Origin: Chloroflexota bacterium
GTDB taxonomy: Bacteria; Chloroflexota; Dehalococcoidia; UBA2247; RBG-13-53-26
Length of the DNA stretch: 63,855 bases
Assembly: GCA_016875915.1 (NCBI GenBank)
Contig: VGOM01000011.1
Coordinates: forward strand, 1-63,855
Reading direction: 5' to 3'
The translations under genes and the position numbers were made by a program. Under the pieces are notes generated by a model. It saw only the letters and a program-made list of their open reading frames with translations. It had not been told where the DNA came from and made no database searches. Shown here piece after piece: positions 1 to 8,039 of this stretch (its first letter is position 1; every line of letters starts with the position of its first letter).

Positions 1-2
1 CC

Positions 3-839
3 CAGGATGCCAAGCCGTTCCAGGCGGCTGCTGCTCCAGCGCCCAAGCCTGCCCAGGCCACACCGGCCCATGTGAAGTCGGCCGCCGATCTGAAGAAAGC
101 CATCGCCTCCAGACAGGCTGACAGCGCCATGCCGGCCGCCACCGGCACGGCAGCCGCTCAGTCCGGAGAGACGTCACCCCTGAAGGACTACGCTGCGGGC
201 GCACCGGGAGCGGCGCCAGCCAGCACCACACCGGCGGCGGTGGCCACTCCACGGAGAGACCCGCTCGCCGTGCCATCGCCGTTCGCTGCGCCTCGCGAAG
301 GACCGCCCGCCAAGAAGGCCCGCTACGCTAGGGTAACGGTGCCCGGAGCCAGAGCAGCGTCAACACCGCACGCAGCGGCCCCGGCAGCCGGCACAGAGCC
401 GGCCAAGCCGGAAGCGGCCGCGGTGAAGCCGGAGACCATTGAGCCCCTACCGGTTCCCTCGCCATTCGCTGCACCGAGAGGGAAGCCATACGCGGAGAAG
501 CCCGCCCCTGCAACGCCGGCGGTGGCCGAAGTGCCCGAGGCCGCGGCACTACAGGTGGAGCCGACCATGGCGCCCGCAGGGAGCGTACTTCCGGAAGCCG
601 AGCCGGTCAGGGAGCCGGCAGTTGAGACCGCTGCCAGCGTTCCTGCGGCAGACCTAGACGTTGAGCCAGTCGTGATGCAGGAGAACGCCGGCGTCAGCTC
701 ATCTGAGACCGGGAGCGACGCAGGGGAACCCGCGACGCCCGGCGGCGGACAGCCGGAGGGCCAGGCCAGCGAGTCCCAGGCTCAGGATGACGAGGCGGCC
801 AAGAAGTTCGTCTCGCCCATCAGGTTCCTCAACCGCTAG
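3..839 (+). CDS. Pro/Ala-rich low-complexity protein, 5' end outside window
   Basis: The reading frame is open from base 3, so the beginning of the gene lies to the left of the window. The GTG at base 72 is only an internal possible start. The visible ~279 residues are dominated by Ala, Pro, Glu and Val. The short motif VPSPFAAPR occurs twice (near bases 265 and 450). The chain ends in a less biased segment, KKFVSPIRFLNR. No catalytic domain, membrane segment or signal peptide is visible in this part. Such a region is probably a disordered linker or tail of a larger protein whose functional domain lies upstream. I do not recognise the family. Coding is supported by uninterrupted frame length and strong codon bias. 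Confidence 0.7.
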   Translation, partial: QDAKPFQAAAAPAPKPAQATPAHVKSAADLKKAIASRQADSAMPAATGTAAAQSGETSPLKDYAAGAPGAAPASTTPAAVATPRRDPLAVPSPFAAPREGPPAKKARYARVTVPGARAASTPHAAAPAAGTEPAKPEAAAVKPETIEPLPVPSPFAAPRGKPYAEKPAPATPAVAEVPEAAALQVEPTMAPAGSVLPEAEPVREPAVETAASVPAADLDVEPVVMQENAGVSSSETGSDAGEPATPGGGQPEGQASESQAQDDEAAKKFVSPIRFLNR

Positions 840-889
840 GACCGCGGAGCGAGGTGGCAGCGACCCACTCCGAACAGACCGGCCAATGC

Positions 890-973
890 AGTGCTTCGTC
901 GATATAGCTGTGTATGGTCGTGCCACGCCACCCCAGCCCTGGATCCGCCCAAGGCGGATGACATCGAGGTCGG
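890..973 (+). repeat. Dispersed intergenic repeat, copy 1 (84 bp)
   Basis: This 84-base segment lies in the gap between two convergent genes. It matches 19197-19280 with no gaps and about four fifths identical bases by eye. Its core is a small hairpin, ATCCGCC-caa-GGCGGAT, flanked by CCCTGG on the left and ATGACATCG on the right. The shorter repeat at 10582 and 11209 has the same plan with another stem. Confidence 0.75.
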
Positions 974-982
974 GGCGCTGGG

Positions 983-1618
983 TCAGCCCGTATTCGTTGA
1001 GGGCTTCTGCCCGCCGGCGGGACGCCACATGAACCAGTCGGTGCGGCCCATGATGGTCGCTTTGCCGGTCACCTCGAAGCCAAACCGCTGATACAACCTG
1101 ACGTTGTCCGGGGTGTCCGTCTCCAGATAGCCGGGCAGGGATGTCCCATCGGCCAGCTCACAGAAGCGGCGGAGGAGTTGACTGCCGATGCCCCGGCCCT
1201 GCAGTTCCGTGTCCACGGTCAGGGGGTCGATGTGCAGGTGGGGCCTCCGCGGGTCGTGCCTCCACCAGACGTAGCGGCAGATCAACCAGCGCAGCCAGTC
1301 CCATCTGACCACGCCGATCAACGCGGGCAGCATAGCCAGGCCCTGACGCGGCGAGACCTGGCACCGAGGCCATTCGACAACGCGCATCACCCCCACGATG
1401 CGGCCCTCCTTCCTGGCCACCAGGGTCTGGCCGGGCAGCCGCCCAAGCATGGTCCTGTGGATGGGATCCAGTCGCCGTTCCCTTTTGAGCCGCTTGTCCG
1501 AGGGCAGAGGACGGGGGACGGGGCGGTGGCCGAAGGCGCGATTGACGACGGCAGTCGCCTCCGCAAGATCGGCGGGCCCCATGGTCTCGATGACGACGGA
1601 TTCCCCAGCAGTTGCCAC
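983..1618 (-). CDS. GNAT-family N-acetyltransferase
   Basis: A 211-residue protein with the GNAT fold. The acetyl-CoA-binding segment is visible as QGRGIGSQLL (about residue 150), followed by the typical C-terminal block LYQRFGFEVTGK. It would transfer an acetyl group from acetyl-CoA to an amine; the substrate cannot be told from sequence. I chose the GTG at 1618 because GGAAGG lies a few bases upstream and because longer forms would overlap the C-terminus of the neighbouring repeat protein. The ATG at 1582 is an alternative start. It follows the surface protein at 1656-3236 on the same strand with a 37-base gap. Confidence 0.82.
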   Translation of the reverse strand: MATAGESVVIETMGPADLAEATAVVNRAFGHRPVPRPLPSDKRLKRERRLDPIHRTMLGRLPGQTLVARKEGRIVGVMRVVEWPRCQVSPRQGLAMLPALIGVVRWDWLRWLICRYVWWRHDPRRPHLHIDPLTVDTELQGRGIGSQLLRRFCELADGTSLPGYLETDTPDNVRLYQRFGFEVTGKATIMGRTDWFMWRPAGGQKPSTNTG

Positions 1619-1655
1619 GATGTCCTTCCAACGGCTCGGCGGGGCGGGCCGCCGT

Positions 1656-3236
1656 CTATCCCCGGCGCCGGCGTTCCTGGCGGGGCGCCGCTTGCGCCTG
1701 ACTGCGGGACCGCAGTACCATGGCAGCGAAGACCACGGCGGCGGCACCGAACATGGCGATGAGCAGCCAGGCCCAGAAGGGCAGTCCGCCACCGCCGACC
1801 GACGGCAGTCCCGTCCAGGTGGTGAAGGCGGCCTCGTCGCACCAGTCGGACCACTCCCCCTGTTTGTCCTGGTGCCTCACATGGTAGTAGTAGTCCGTGC
1901 CGGTGCTCAGCGTTCCTCCCGGAACGGTGGCCCGGGGGGCGTCCGAGGTGTGGTCCCACACCGGACTGGAGTAGTCCCCGGCGGTGGCCGTGATCTGCCA
2001 CTGACTGGCGGCGTAGTCGGGGTCGCCGTCGGGATCAGAGAACTTGGCCCGCAGATCGGGAGTGGTGATCACGCCCAGCGTGCCCGACTTGGGGCTTAGC
2101 TCGGCCGGCTTGTCGGGGGGGCGGTTCACCGTGGTGAACGAGGACTCCGGTGACCAGTCGGACCAGGCCCCGTGGTTGTCCTGGTGCTTCACCCGCCAGT
2201 AGTACGTGCTCACCGGTTTGAGGACGCCGGCGAAAATGGTGACCGCAGTGCGTTCGGAATCTTTGAGCGTTATGTCATCTAGAATGAGCGCGGCATCCGA
2301 GTAGTCGCCCGGGGTGGCGGTTATCTGCCAGCGCGATGCCCCCTGGGTGTCGTTGGCATCAGGATCGGAGAAGGCCGACGACTTCAGGGTCGCGGTGGTG
2401 TTGACGCTCTCGCCGCCCAGCGGGGAGACAACGGCAGGTGGGTCTGGATCGCGGTTGTTGGGTTTGAAGGAGGTCTGGGCCGACCACTCCGACCAGGTGT
2501 CGTGGTTGTCCCGGTGCCTCACCTGCCAGAAGTAGACGGTGTTGTCGACGAGCTTGCCGCCGGGCACGGCTATCTGGGTCAGCTTGGCACTGTCCGTAGT
2601 GGTGGTGTCGAAGGCGGGGCTGGTGTAGTTGTCCGCGGTGGCCGTGATCCGCCACTGGGTGGCGGCGTGGCTGTCGCTGGCGTCGGGGTCGGAGAAGGCC
2701 GACGACTGCAGGGTGGGGTTCAGGCTGATCTCCGTGGCAATATCGGAGGGGGCCACATTGGCCGGCTGGGCGGGCTGATGGTTCAGGGTACTGAATGAAG
2801 TCTGAGGAGACCAGTCCGACCAGGCTTCCTGGCTGTCCTGATGCCTGACATGCCAGAAGTAGGTAGTGTTGTCGCTCAGCTTGCCACCGGGCACGGCCAC
2901 CTGGAGCAGACTGGTGTTGTCCGTGGTGGTGAGATCGAAGACCGGACTGGTGTATGTGTCCGCAGTAGCCGCGATCTGCCACTGCGAGGCGCGGTGGGTG
3001 TCGCCGGTATCATTGTCGGAGAAGGCCGAGCATTGCAGGGTGGGGTTGCGGCTGACCTCCGTGGCGTTGTCCGAGGGGGCCAGGTTGACCGGCGGCGCGG
3101 GCGGGGTGCCCGCCGCTTCCACAGTAGCCAGTCCGCCGGCCACGATCAGGGCAGCGGTCAGAACGGCGGCCAGCAACCGGGCCAGTCCCCTGACCGGACC
3201 GACTGCCGCTCCTCCACCGCGGGTTCCAAGATCCAT
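1656..3236 (-). CDS. Surface protein with four fibronectin-like repeats and C-terminal membrane anchor
   Basis: About 527 residues from the ATG at 3236; longer starts up to 3359 are possible. The N-terminus has a basic patch followed by a hydrophobic stretch (LLAAVLTAALIVAGG), reading as a signal peptide or anchor. Four modules of ~105 residues follow. Each contains SAFSDPD, a (S/T)QWxITA block, YSSPVFD-like sequence and YFWxVRHQD..WSDW..TSF, which is a fibronectin type III-like sandwich. The C-terminus is GGGLPFWAWLLIAMFG plus a transmembrane helix and an Arg-rich tail, so the repeats face outward. The same module recurs at 25304-28657. The probable role is adhesion or cell-surface scaffolding; no enzyme domain is seen. 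Confidence 0.8.
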   Translation of the reverse strand: MDLGTRGGGAAVGPVRGLARLLAAVLTAALIVAGGLATVEAAGTPPAPPVNLAPSDNATEVSRNPTLQCSAFSDNDTGDTHRASQWQIAATADTYTSPVFDLTTTDNTSLLQVAVPGGKLSDNTTYFWHVRHQDSQEAWSDWSPQTSFSTLNHQPAQPANVAPSDIATEISLNPTLQSSAFSDPDASDSHAATQWRITATADNYTSPAFDTTTTDSAKLTQIAVPGGKLVDNTVYFWQVRHRDNHDTWSEWSAQTSFKPNNRDPDPPAVVSPLGGESVNTTATLKSSAFSDPDANDTQGASRWQITATPGDYSDAALILDDITLKDSERTAVTIFAGVLKPVSTYYWRVKHQDNHGAWSDWSPESSFTTVNRPPDKPAELSPKSGTLGVITTPDLRAKFSDPDGDPDYAASQWQITATAGDYSSPVWDHTSDAPRATVPGGTLSTGTDYYYHVRHQDKQGEWSDWCDEAAFTTWTGLPSVGGGGLPFWAWLLIAMFGAAAVVFAAMVLRSRSQAQAAPRQERRRRG

Positions 3237-3368
3237 GAGATACCTGTACACTGCGCGCCGCACCACCGCAGACAGCCGGGGTCCACTGCGGCTGTCTGCT
3301 GGAAAATACCATGCCGGCAGTGCGGAGGTCAAGGAAACGGCCCTGGCCAGCGCGCCCACCCCGGGACA

Positions 3369-3377
3369 TGGTAGAAT
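3369..3377 (+). promoter_or_regulatory. Extended -10 promoter of gpsA
   Basis: TGGTAGAAT, a TGn motif joined to a good -10 hexamer, lies 32 bases upstream of the gpsA start. No convincing -35 box is present. Confidence 0.5.
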
Positions 3378-3409
3378 AGTCGGGTCAGGTCAGGTGACAT
3401 AACCACATA

Positions 3410-4615
3410 ATGAAGAAGATCGCCATTGCCGGCGGCGGGGCCATGGGACTGGCGCTGGCCACCGTTCTGAGCTCCAACAACTCTGTCAGCCTGTGGATCC
3501 GCGACCGGAAGCAGGCCAAAGAGACCGCCAAGAAGCGGGAGAACAAGAAACACCTCCCGGGGATCAAGATCCCGGAGTCGGTCTTCATCTCCCCAGACCT
3601 GTCAGAGGTCATCGAGGGGGCCGACCTGGTCATCGTGGCCGTCCCCTCCTTCAACATGCGCGACGTGGTCAACCTCCTCAAAGGGCTGCTGGGCGAAGAG
3701 GTGGAGAAGTGGCCCTTCCTGGTGGGACTGGCCAAGGGCATGGAGAAGAAGACCCTGAAGCTGCCCTCACAGATAGTGGAGGACATCTTCGGCAGCATCG
3801 GCCTGCCCTACTCCCACCTGGCCGTCCTGGGCTTCGCCAGCGAGATCGCCAGAGGCAACCCCACCACCGAGGTCCTGGCTTCCACCGACCCGGCCCTGGC
3901 CAGACAGATCAAGGACATCCTGGAGACCAAGAGGTTCCACATCCTGTCCAGCGACGATCTGCTCGGCGTCCAACTGGGGGGAACCCTGAAGAACATCCTG
4001 ACCATGGGCATCGCCCTGGCCGAGGCCACCCAGAAGGACCCCAAGATCAGGGGCAAGCTGCTCCCTTCGGCCATTGACGAACTGGTGCGCATCGGCACGG
4101 CGCTGGGCGGCACCCGGGAAACCCTCAACGGCCTTTCGGGGGAGGGGGACTTGGTCCTGACCTCATCCAGCTCCCTCAGCCGGAGCTATCTGGTGGGCAG
4201 AAGGCTGATCACCGAAGGCCTCCGGCCCATCAGGCAGGAGATCGAGAAGCGACGGATAACCTCCGAGGGATGGGAGAGCGTTCAGGCCGTCTATCAGATC
4301 TGCCAGGAACGCGGCATCGACGCGCCCATAGTCACCGAGGTGTACAAGGTGATCTACGAGGGCAAGCCCGCCGAGGAGGCGGCCGCGGCGCTGGTGGACC
4401 TGGTCAAGCGACGGGAAGAGGAACGCAAACAGCAGAAGAAGAAGGAAAAGGACAAGAAGAAGGACAAAGATAGGGACAAGGACAAGCACAAGAACGGCAA
4501 GAAGGGCAAAGACAAGAAGAGCGGCAACGGCAAGAACGGCGGGAACGCCAGGGGCAACGGCGGCAAGAAGAACGGCAATGACAAGAACAGCAAGAAGGTC
4601 GCGAATGGCGGGTAG
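3410..4615 (+). CDS. gpsA: NAD(P)-dependent glycerol-3-phosphate dehydrogenase with basic C-terminal tail
   Basis: Catalyses reduction of dihydroxyacetone phosphate to sn-glycerol 3-phosphate for phospholipid synthesis, in the cytoplasm. The N-terminal Rossmann motif is IAIAGGGAMGLALA (residues 4-17). The C-terminal catalytic half carries family blocks such as GGTLKNI and LSGEGDLVLT. The usual length is about 330 residues, but this protein has 401. The last ~70 residues are almost entirely Lys, Asp, Glu, Asn and Gly (for example KKKEKDKKKDKDRDKDKHK), not part of the enzyme fold. The frame is intact through the tail, so it is probably real. It could bind nucleic acid or acidic membrane lipid; that is inference. 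Confidence 0.93.
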   Translation: MKKIAIAGGGAMGLALATVLSSNNSVSLWIRDRKQAKETAKKRENKKHLPGIKIPESVFISPDLSEVIEGADLVIVAVPSFNMRDVVNLLKGLLGEEVEKWPFLVGLAKGMEKKTLKLPSQIVEDIFGSIGLPYSHLAVLGFASEIARGNPTTEVLASTDPALARQIKDILETKRFHILSSDDLLGVQLGGTLKNILTMGIALAEATQKDPKIRGKLLPSAIDELVRIGTALGGTRETLNGLSGEGDLVLTSSSSLSRSYLVGRRLITEGLRPIRQEIEKRRITSEGWESVQAVYQICQERGIDAPIVTEVYKVIYEGKPAEEAAAALVDLVKRREEERKQQKKKEKDKKKDKDRDKDKHKNGKKGKDKKSGNGKNGGNARGNGGKKNGNDKNSKKVANGG

Positions 4616-4636
4616 GCAGGGCGGCCACCCGGGCTC

Positions 4637-4924
4637 CTACAGCTTCCCCAGTATCTTGGCGTATTCCTGCCTGGTGAAGGCCTTGAGGGTGATCGTCCTC
4701 ACGTTGCCCAGCATGCCCATGGTGATCAACTGGGTGAAGGCCACCTCGTCGCTGGGACCCTCGGCAATCATCACCAGGTCGTACTGACCCATAGTGGCGT
4801 AGAAGCCGATCAGCTTCCCCCCGGCTTTCTGGATCACCTGCTCCATGGCGTCAACACGCTTGGGTGAATCCTTGATGTTCTTGATCCCCTGGTCCGTGAA
4901 ATTGGCCAGGACAACATAGGTCAT
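4637..4924 (-). CDS. GYD-domain protein
   Basis: A 95-residue protein of the GYD family (small dimeric alpha/beta-barrel proteins of unknown function). The family blocks are visible as YVVLANFTDQGIKNIKDSP near the start, GFYATMGQYDLVMIAEGP in the middle, and MLGNVRTITLKAF near the end. The ATG at 4924 is preceded by AAAGGAGG at ideal spacing, so the longer start at 4948 is rejected. A leader of about 70 bases runs from an extended -10 promoter at 5001-5009. It is transcribed alone, convergent with gpsA. Confidence 0.9.
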   Translation of the reverse strand: MTYVVLANFTDQGIKNIKDSPKRVDAMEQVIQKAGGKLIGFYATMGQYDLVMIAEGPSDEVAFTQLITMGMLGNVRTITLKAFTRQEYAKILGKL

Positions 4925-5000
4925 AGCGCCGCCTCCTTTCGTGGTCACCGGTCAGTGGAAAGGCCGCCCTGCCCCGCCCCAGACTGAGAAGTCCTAGGAC

Positions 5001-5009
5001 ATTATATCA
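5001..5009 (-). promoter_or_regulatory. Extended -10 promoter of the GYD gene
   Basis: On the minus strand the sequence reads TGATATAAT: a perfect TATAAT with a TGn extension. No -35 box is evident. It points to the gene starting at 4924. Confidence 0.6.
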
Positions 5010-5100
5010 CACGATATACTCTGGCAGGGTGAGATGGTGCGAAGGTGAAACCCCGCGGACCGAGGTCAGCAGGAGAACGCGCGCGCCGGGGCGGAGCCGA

Positions 5101-6066
5101 CTACTTGACCCACTTGTCGCCGGCTGTGCCCTTGAAGGGAGTGATGCTGTGGGCCACGCTGGTCTTGACAAATTCGGCGCTGATGTCGGGGCAGTTCTTC
5201 AGGTGGCTGACGAAGTCGTCACCCTGAAGATAGGACAGAAACGGCTTGGCGCCCCTGTGAAACAGATCCTCGGTCTCAGACATCTCGAAGTCGGGCTGGA
5301 ACTCGATGGGCACTTCCAGAACATCGCCTACCCAGTCCGCCAGATCGTTCAGCTTGGTCGGGCGGGGGTGGGTCAGCCAGAACTTGCCCGGAGCGGTGGT
5401 GTTGACGATGAAATCGGCCACTACATCGACATGGACCAGGTTGAGCCCGGCCTCGGGGATCCCCTTGACCCTGAACCTGGTCTGCTGGCCGGGCAGCCGC
5501 ACCCTGCCCTCCAGCCGCCCCCTCATCCCCTCCGCACGGCTGAGAACGGTGGAGATGCCGCTGACGAACTGGTAGAGGGCCCCCGTTGATGCCCGCACAG
5601 CATCCTTCACGGCCGGAACCAGGATGCCGATCTTGAAGATGGTCTTCCTCTCGATGCTGCTGGAGTCCACGAACTGCTCGGCAGCCTTCTTCGACTTCTC
5701 GTAGGCGTTCCGGCCCTTCTCGGTGTAGGCCGTCCCGGCGTAGAAGAGGTGAGGGACCGAGTTGTTCTGGCAGAAGCGAACCACATTGACGGTACCCTGG
5801 AAGTTGGTCAGCCACACCCTGTCATTGGACTGGTTGCCCAGGTTGATGTCGGCGGCCAGGTGATAGATGGCGTCCAGCTCTATCGGTTGCTCCAGGCCCA
5901 GACCGTCCAGGGTGATGTCACCCCTGATGACCTCGCAGTCAGGGAAGATACCCCGCGCCTTGTCCACGTCGCGGGCAAGCAGACTGAGATGATTGCCTCT
6001 TTCCAGCAGACGAGGCACCACCTCCCTGCCCAGTTGACCCGTAGCTCCCGTTAGCAGCGCGCGCAA
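5101..6066 (-). CDS. Extended SDR / thioester-reductase-like NAD(P)-dependent protein
   Basis: 321 residues. The Rossmann motif GATGQLG is at residues 7-13 and the catalytic-type YxxxK is in AYEKSKKAAEQF (near residue 137). Blocks resemble the NAD-binding domain of fatty acyl-CoA and carboxylic acid reductases (for example AIYHLAADINLG and NFQGTVNVVRFC). It probably reduces or epimerises an activated substrate; which one is unknown. The start codon is TTG at 6066, supported by GGAGGG at proper spacing. A clear sigma-70 promoter and a palindromic operator lie upstream at 6105-6138, so the gene is probably regulated on its own. Confidence 0.85.
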   Translation of the reverse strand: MRALLTGATGQLGREVVPRLLERGNHLSLLARDVDKARGIFPDCEVIRGDITLDGLGLEQPIELDAIYHLAADINLGNQSNDRVWLTNFQGTVNVVRFCQNNSVPHLFYAGTAYTEKGRNAYEKSKKAAEQFVDSSSIERKTIFKIGILVPAVKDAVRASTGALYQFVSGISTVLSRAEGMRGRLEGRVRLPGQQTRFRVKGIPEAGLNLVHVDVVADFIVNTTAPGKFWLTHPRPTKLNDLADWVGDVLEVPIEFQPDFEMSETEDLFHRGAKPFLSYLQGDDFVSHLKNCPDISAEFVKTSVAHSITPFKGTAGDKWVK

Positions 6067-6104
6067 TTGTACCCTCCTTCAGTCCGGCGGCAGCCAGGAC
6101 AGGG

Positions 6105-6118
6105 TGTCATTTATGACA
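6105..6118. promoter_or_regulatory. Palindromic operator overlapping -10 box
   Basis: TGTCAT-TT-ATGACA is a perfect inverted repeat of six bases with a two-base centre. It covers the -10 region of the promoter at 6110-6138. A dimeric repressor bound here would block RNA polymerase. The regulator is unknown. Confidence 0.5.
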
Positions 6119-6138
6119 CATTCATCCACGCTTGTCAA
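6110..6138 (-). promoter_or_regulatory. Sigma-70 promoter of the SDR gene at 5101-6066
   Basis: On the minus strand TTGACA (6133-6138) and CATAAA (6110-6115) are separated by 17 bases. The -35 box is perfect; the -10 box matches four of six. Confidence 0.6.
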
Positions 6139-6369
6139 TCACACTAAGGACAATGGTAACCTTTGGGGCGGGGCTGACGATATGGAGCACGACCCCTCAT
6201 CATACGGGACGGCGCTGTCCGCCCCCGGAAAGTGAATGGCTGGCCGTTCAGTCTCGACAGCTCTCTCCCGGAGCCATCTCCCCCCTTGGAGACTGACCGC
6301 CAGCCGTTCAACCTGTTGTGGAATGGAGGACCGGGCAGACCAGCCCACACCCCCCCTGGGGCTGCCTGC

Positions 6370-6552
6370 CTACGTTGCCGCCTGAAGCTGGTCCTCGCCG
6401 AACCGCCCCCCTGACGCGGCGGAACCGAACTTCAGCCAGTAGAAGGTGCCGACCTGCTTCGGGGCGATGACGGTGACCGTCCCCACCTGACCATGATGAC
6501 CGCTGGTGACATCTACAACCTTGACCTTCTCAGAAACGCTGAACTTCGCCAT
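6370..6552 (-). CDS. Small hypothetical protein, KOW-like
   Basis: A 60-residue protein with an unusually good ribosome-binding site (AGGAGGGG just before ATG at 6552). The sequence (VSEKVKVVDVTSGHHGQVGTV, then FYWLKF) has alternating beta-strand character with a central Gly-rich turn, like small KOW or SH3-type barrels. I do not recognise a named family. The 300 bases before it (6067-6369) carry only the promoter and operator described for the SDR gene. It lies 39 bases downstream of another small gene and may be cotranscribed with it. Confidence 0.6.
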   Translation of the reverse strand: MAKFSVSEKVKVVDVTSGHHGQVGTVTVIAPKQVGTFYWLKFGSAASGGRFGEDQLQAAT

Positions 6553-6591
6553 TTCCCCTCCTGGCAGTGGGCCGTGGCCAGCTCATCCGGG

Positions 6592-6750
6592 TCAGGGTGC
6601 GGGGACCCTCTCGACGCGGGTCCGCCGTCCGGGACAGGGTTTGTCCTCCGCCCTGGGGTTGGAGACAATGAGCTTGCCGGAAGCGGCCAGGTAGCCGAAG
6701 ACGACCACCATTTCGAACGACCAGATCGCCCCGAACAAAGCCCAGTTCAT
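6592..6750 (-). CDS. Small membrane protein under control of a structured RNA leader
   Basis: A 52-residue protein starting at the ATG at 6750, preceded by GGAGGGCGCT. The N-terminal half (NWALFGAIWSFEMVVVFGYLA) is one transmembrane helix; the remainder is basic and Pro-rich. No family recognised. It sits directly behind the structured leader at 6779-6849, whose terminator-like hairpin ends 29 bases before the start codon. The same kind of leader precedes the large surface protein at 28657, which suggests the two are controlled by the same signal. Confidence 0.6.
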   Translation of the reverse strand: MNWALFGAIWSFEMVVVFGYLAASGKLIVSNPRAEDKPCPGRRTRVERVPAP

Positions 6751-6778
6751 AGCGCCCTCCAATCCCTCCAGAAAACAG

Positions 6779-6849
6779 AAACCCGACCTCTTCAAGGTCG
6801 GGTTCACTACTAGCTCCCCGCCGCCCAAGTGACCACTTACGGGCGGCGG
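6779..6849 (-). ncRNA. Structured leader RNA, copy A (putative riboswitch/attenuator)
   Basis: Read on the minus strand. Hairpin 1 has 5' arm CCGCCGCCC (6849-6841), 14-base loop GUAAGUGGUCACUU (6840-6827) and 3' arm GGGCGGCGG (6826-6818), nine pairs. The linker holds AGUGA (6808-6804), complementary to UCACU in the loop, so a pseudoknot is possible. Hairpin 2 is AACCCGACCU / AGGUCGGGUU (6804-6795 with 6789-6780), ten pairs, followed by UUCUGUUUUC: an intrinsic terminator just ahead of the start at 6750. Copy B at 28680-28749 has the same design with a different stem sequence. It does not match a riboswitch class that I know. Confidence 0.65.
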
Positions 6850-6952
6850 TTCATCGCTCCCTCATCGCCTGCCGGACTCCTTCAGTGTCTTCTGTGTCTC
6901 TACACCTCTCTGTGTAATGGTTAGTCGGCAGATTCGGATCGAAACCCTCACG

Positions 6953-7966
6953 TTACCTCCCCTTCTGCTGAGACCGGAGCCACTCCACATACAGCCTGGT
7001 CCCCTCGTCGACGGACACCTTCGGCTCCCAGCCCAGCTCGTTCCTGGCTTTGGAGCCATCGACATAGCCCTCCCGGTGGATGCTGCGCAGGCTGGCCAGG
7101 GTGAGGTAGGGCATCTTCTTTGCCCGCATCAGCCTGGCCACGGACTCCATGATCCAGCACCAGATCCAGGCCACGGCGTAGGGCATGGTGGCGTGGAGCT
7201 TCGCCTCCCCCCGGGCGCGGATCATGGCCTCGGCGAACTCCTTCAGCCGCACCGCCTGGGGGCCGGCCACGTTGTACACTTGGCCTATAGCCCGGTCGCT
7301 GGTGGCGGCCAGGATGGCCAACTCGGCGATGTCGCTGACGTAGGTGATGGCATAGCGGGGGTTGGCATCGCCGGGCCAGAACAGAATGGGGAAGGAGGTC
7401 TGCTTGTACACCCGGTCAGCCAGCAGCCTGTCGCGCGGCCCGTAGGCGGAGACGATCCTGATCATGGACACGGCGATCCTGCCCTGCTGATGGAACTCCC
7501 AGCAGACCCGCTCGGCCAGCATCTTGGAGTAGTCGTAGTAGGTGGGCGGGCTCTTGAAGGCCTCCAGCGGCGTGCACTCGTCGGCCGGGACATCGCCCTT
7601 CTGGCAGGCATCGCCATAGACCATGTGCGAGCTGACCTGGAGGAAGCGCTTCACCCCCGCCTCGGCGCTGGCCCGGAGCATGTTCCGTGTGCCCTGAACG
7701 GTGGTCTCCTCGAACTCCTTCCAGGAGCCCCAGCCCGGGGTGACCTTGGCCGCGGCGTGGAAGACGATGTCCACGCCCTGCACCGCCGGCGGCAGCGTGG
7801 TGTAGTCGGTGACGTCCCCGATGATGATCTCCGCCCCGGTGGTCTTCAGGTGGCCGAGGTCGGAGGTCTTCCGGGCCAGGGCCCGGACCTCATAGCCCCG
7901 GGCGAGGAGTTGCTCCACCAGGGCACTGCCCACCAGTCCGGTGCTTCCCGTAACCAGCGTCTTCAT
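6953..7966 (-). CDS. NAD-dependent epimerase/dehydratase (extended SDR)
   Basis: A 337-residue extended SDR. The Rossmann motif GSTGLVGSALVEQLL starts near residue 7. An SSHMVYG block provides the catalytic Ser. YDYSKMLAE carries the catalytic Tyr and Lys. GWEPKVSVDEGT is the usual C-terminal motif of UDP-sugar epimerases and 3-beta-hydroxysteroid-dehydrogenase-like proteins. It probably acts on a nucleotide sugar or a sterol/isoprenoid-like substrate. Two adjacent ATGs exist; the one at 7966 has GGAGG five bases away. The stretch from 6850 to 6952 behind it contains the start of the structured leader transcript and no gene. Confidence 0.87.
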   Translation of the reverse strand: MKTLVTGSTGLVGSALVEQLLARGYEVRALARKTSDLGHLKTTGAEIIIGDVTDYTTLPPAVQGVDIVFHAAAKVTPGWGSWKEFEETTVQGTRNMLRASAEAGVKRFLQVSSHMVYGDACQKGDVPADECTPLEAFKSPPTYYDYSKMLAERVCWEFHQQGRIAVSMIRIVSAYGPRDRLLADRVYKQTSFPILFWPGDANPRYAITYVSDIAELAILAATSDRAIGQVYNVAGPQAVRLKEFAEAMIRARGEAKLHATMPYAVAWIWCWIMESVARLMRAKKMPYLTLASLRSIHREGYVDGSKARNELGWEPKVSVDEGTRLYVEWLRSQQKGR

Positions 7967-8039
7967 CATTCCCTCCCTTCTCAATGCCGGGCCTTCAGCC
8001 GCTTGGAGCCGAGAAACCTCTACCTGATCCTGATGACGG

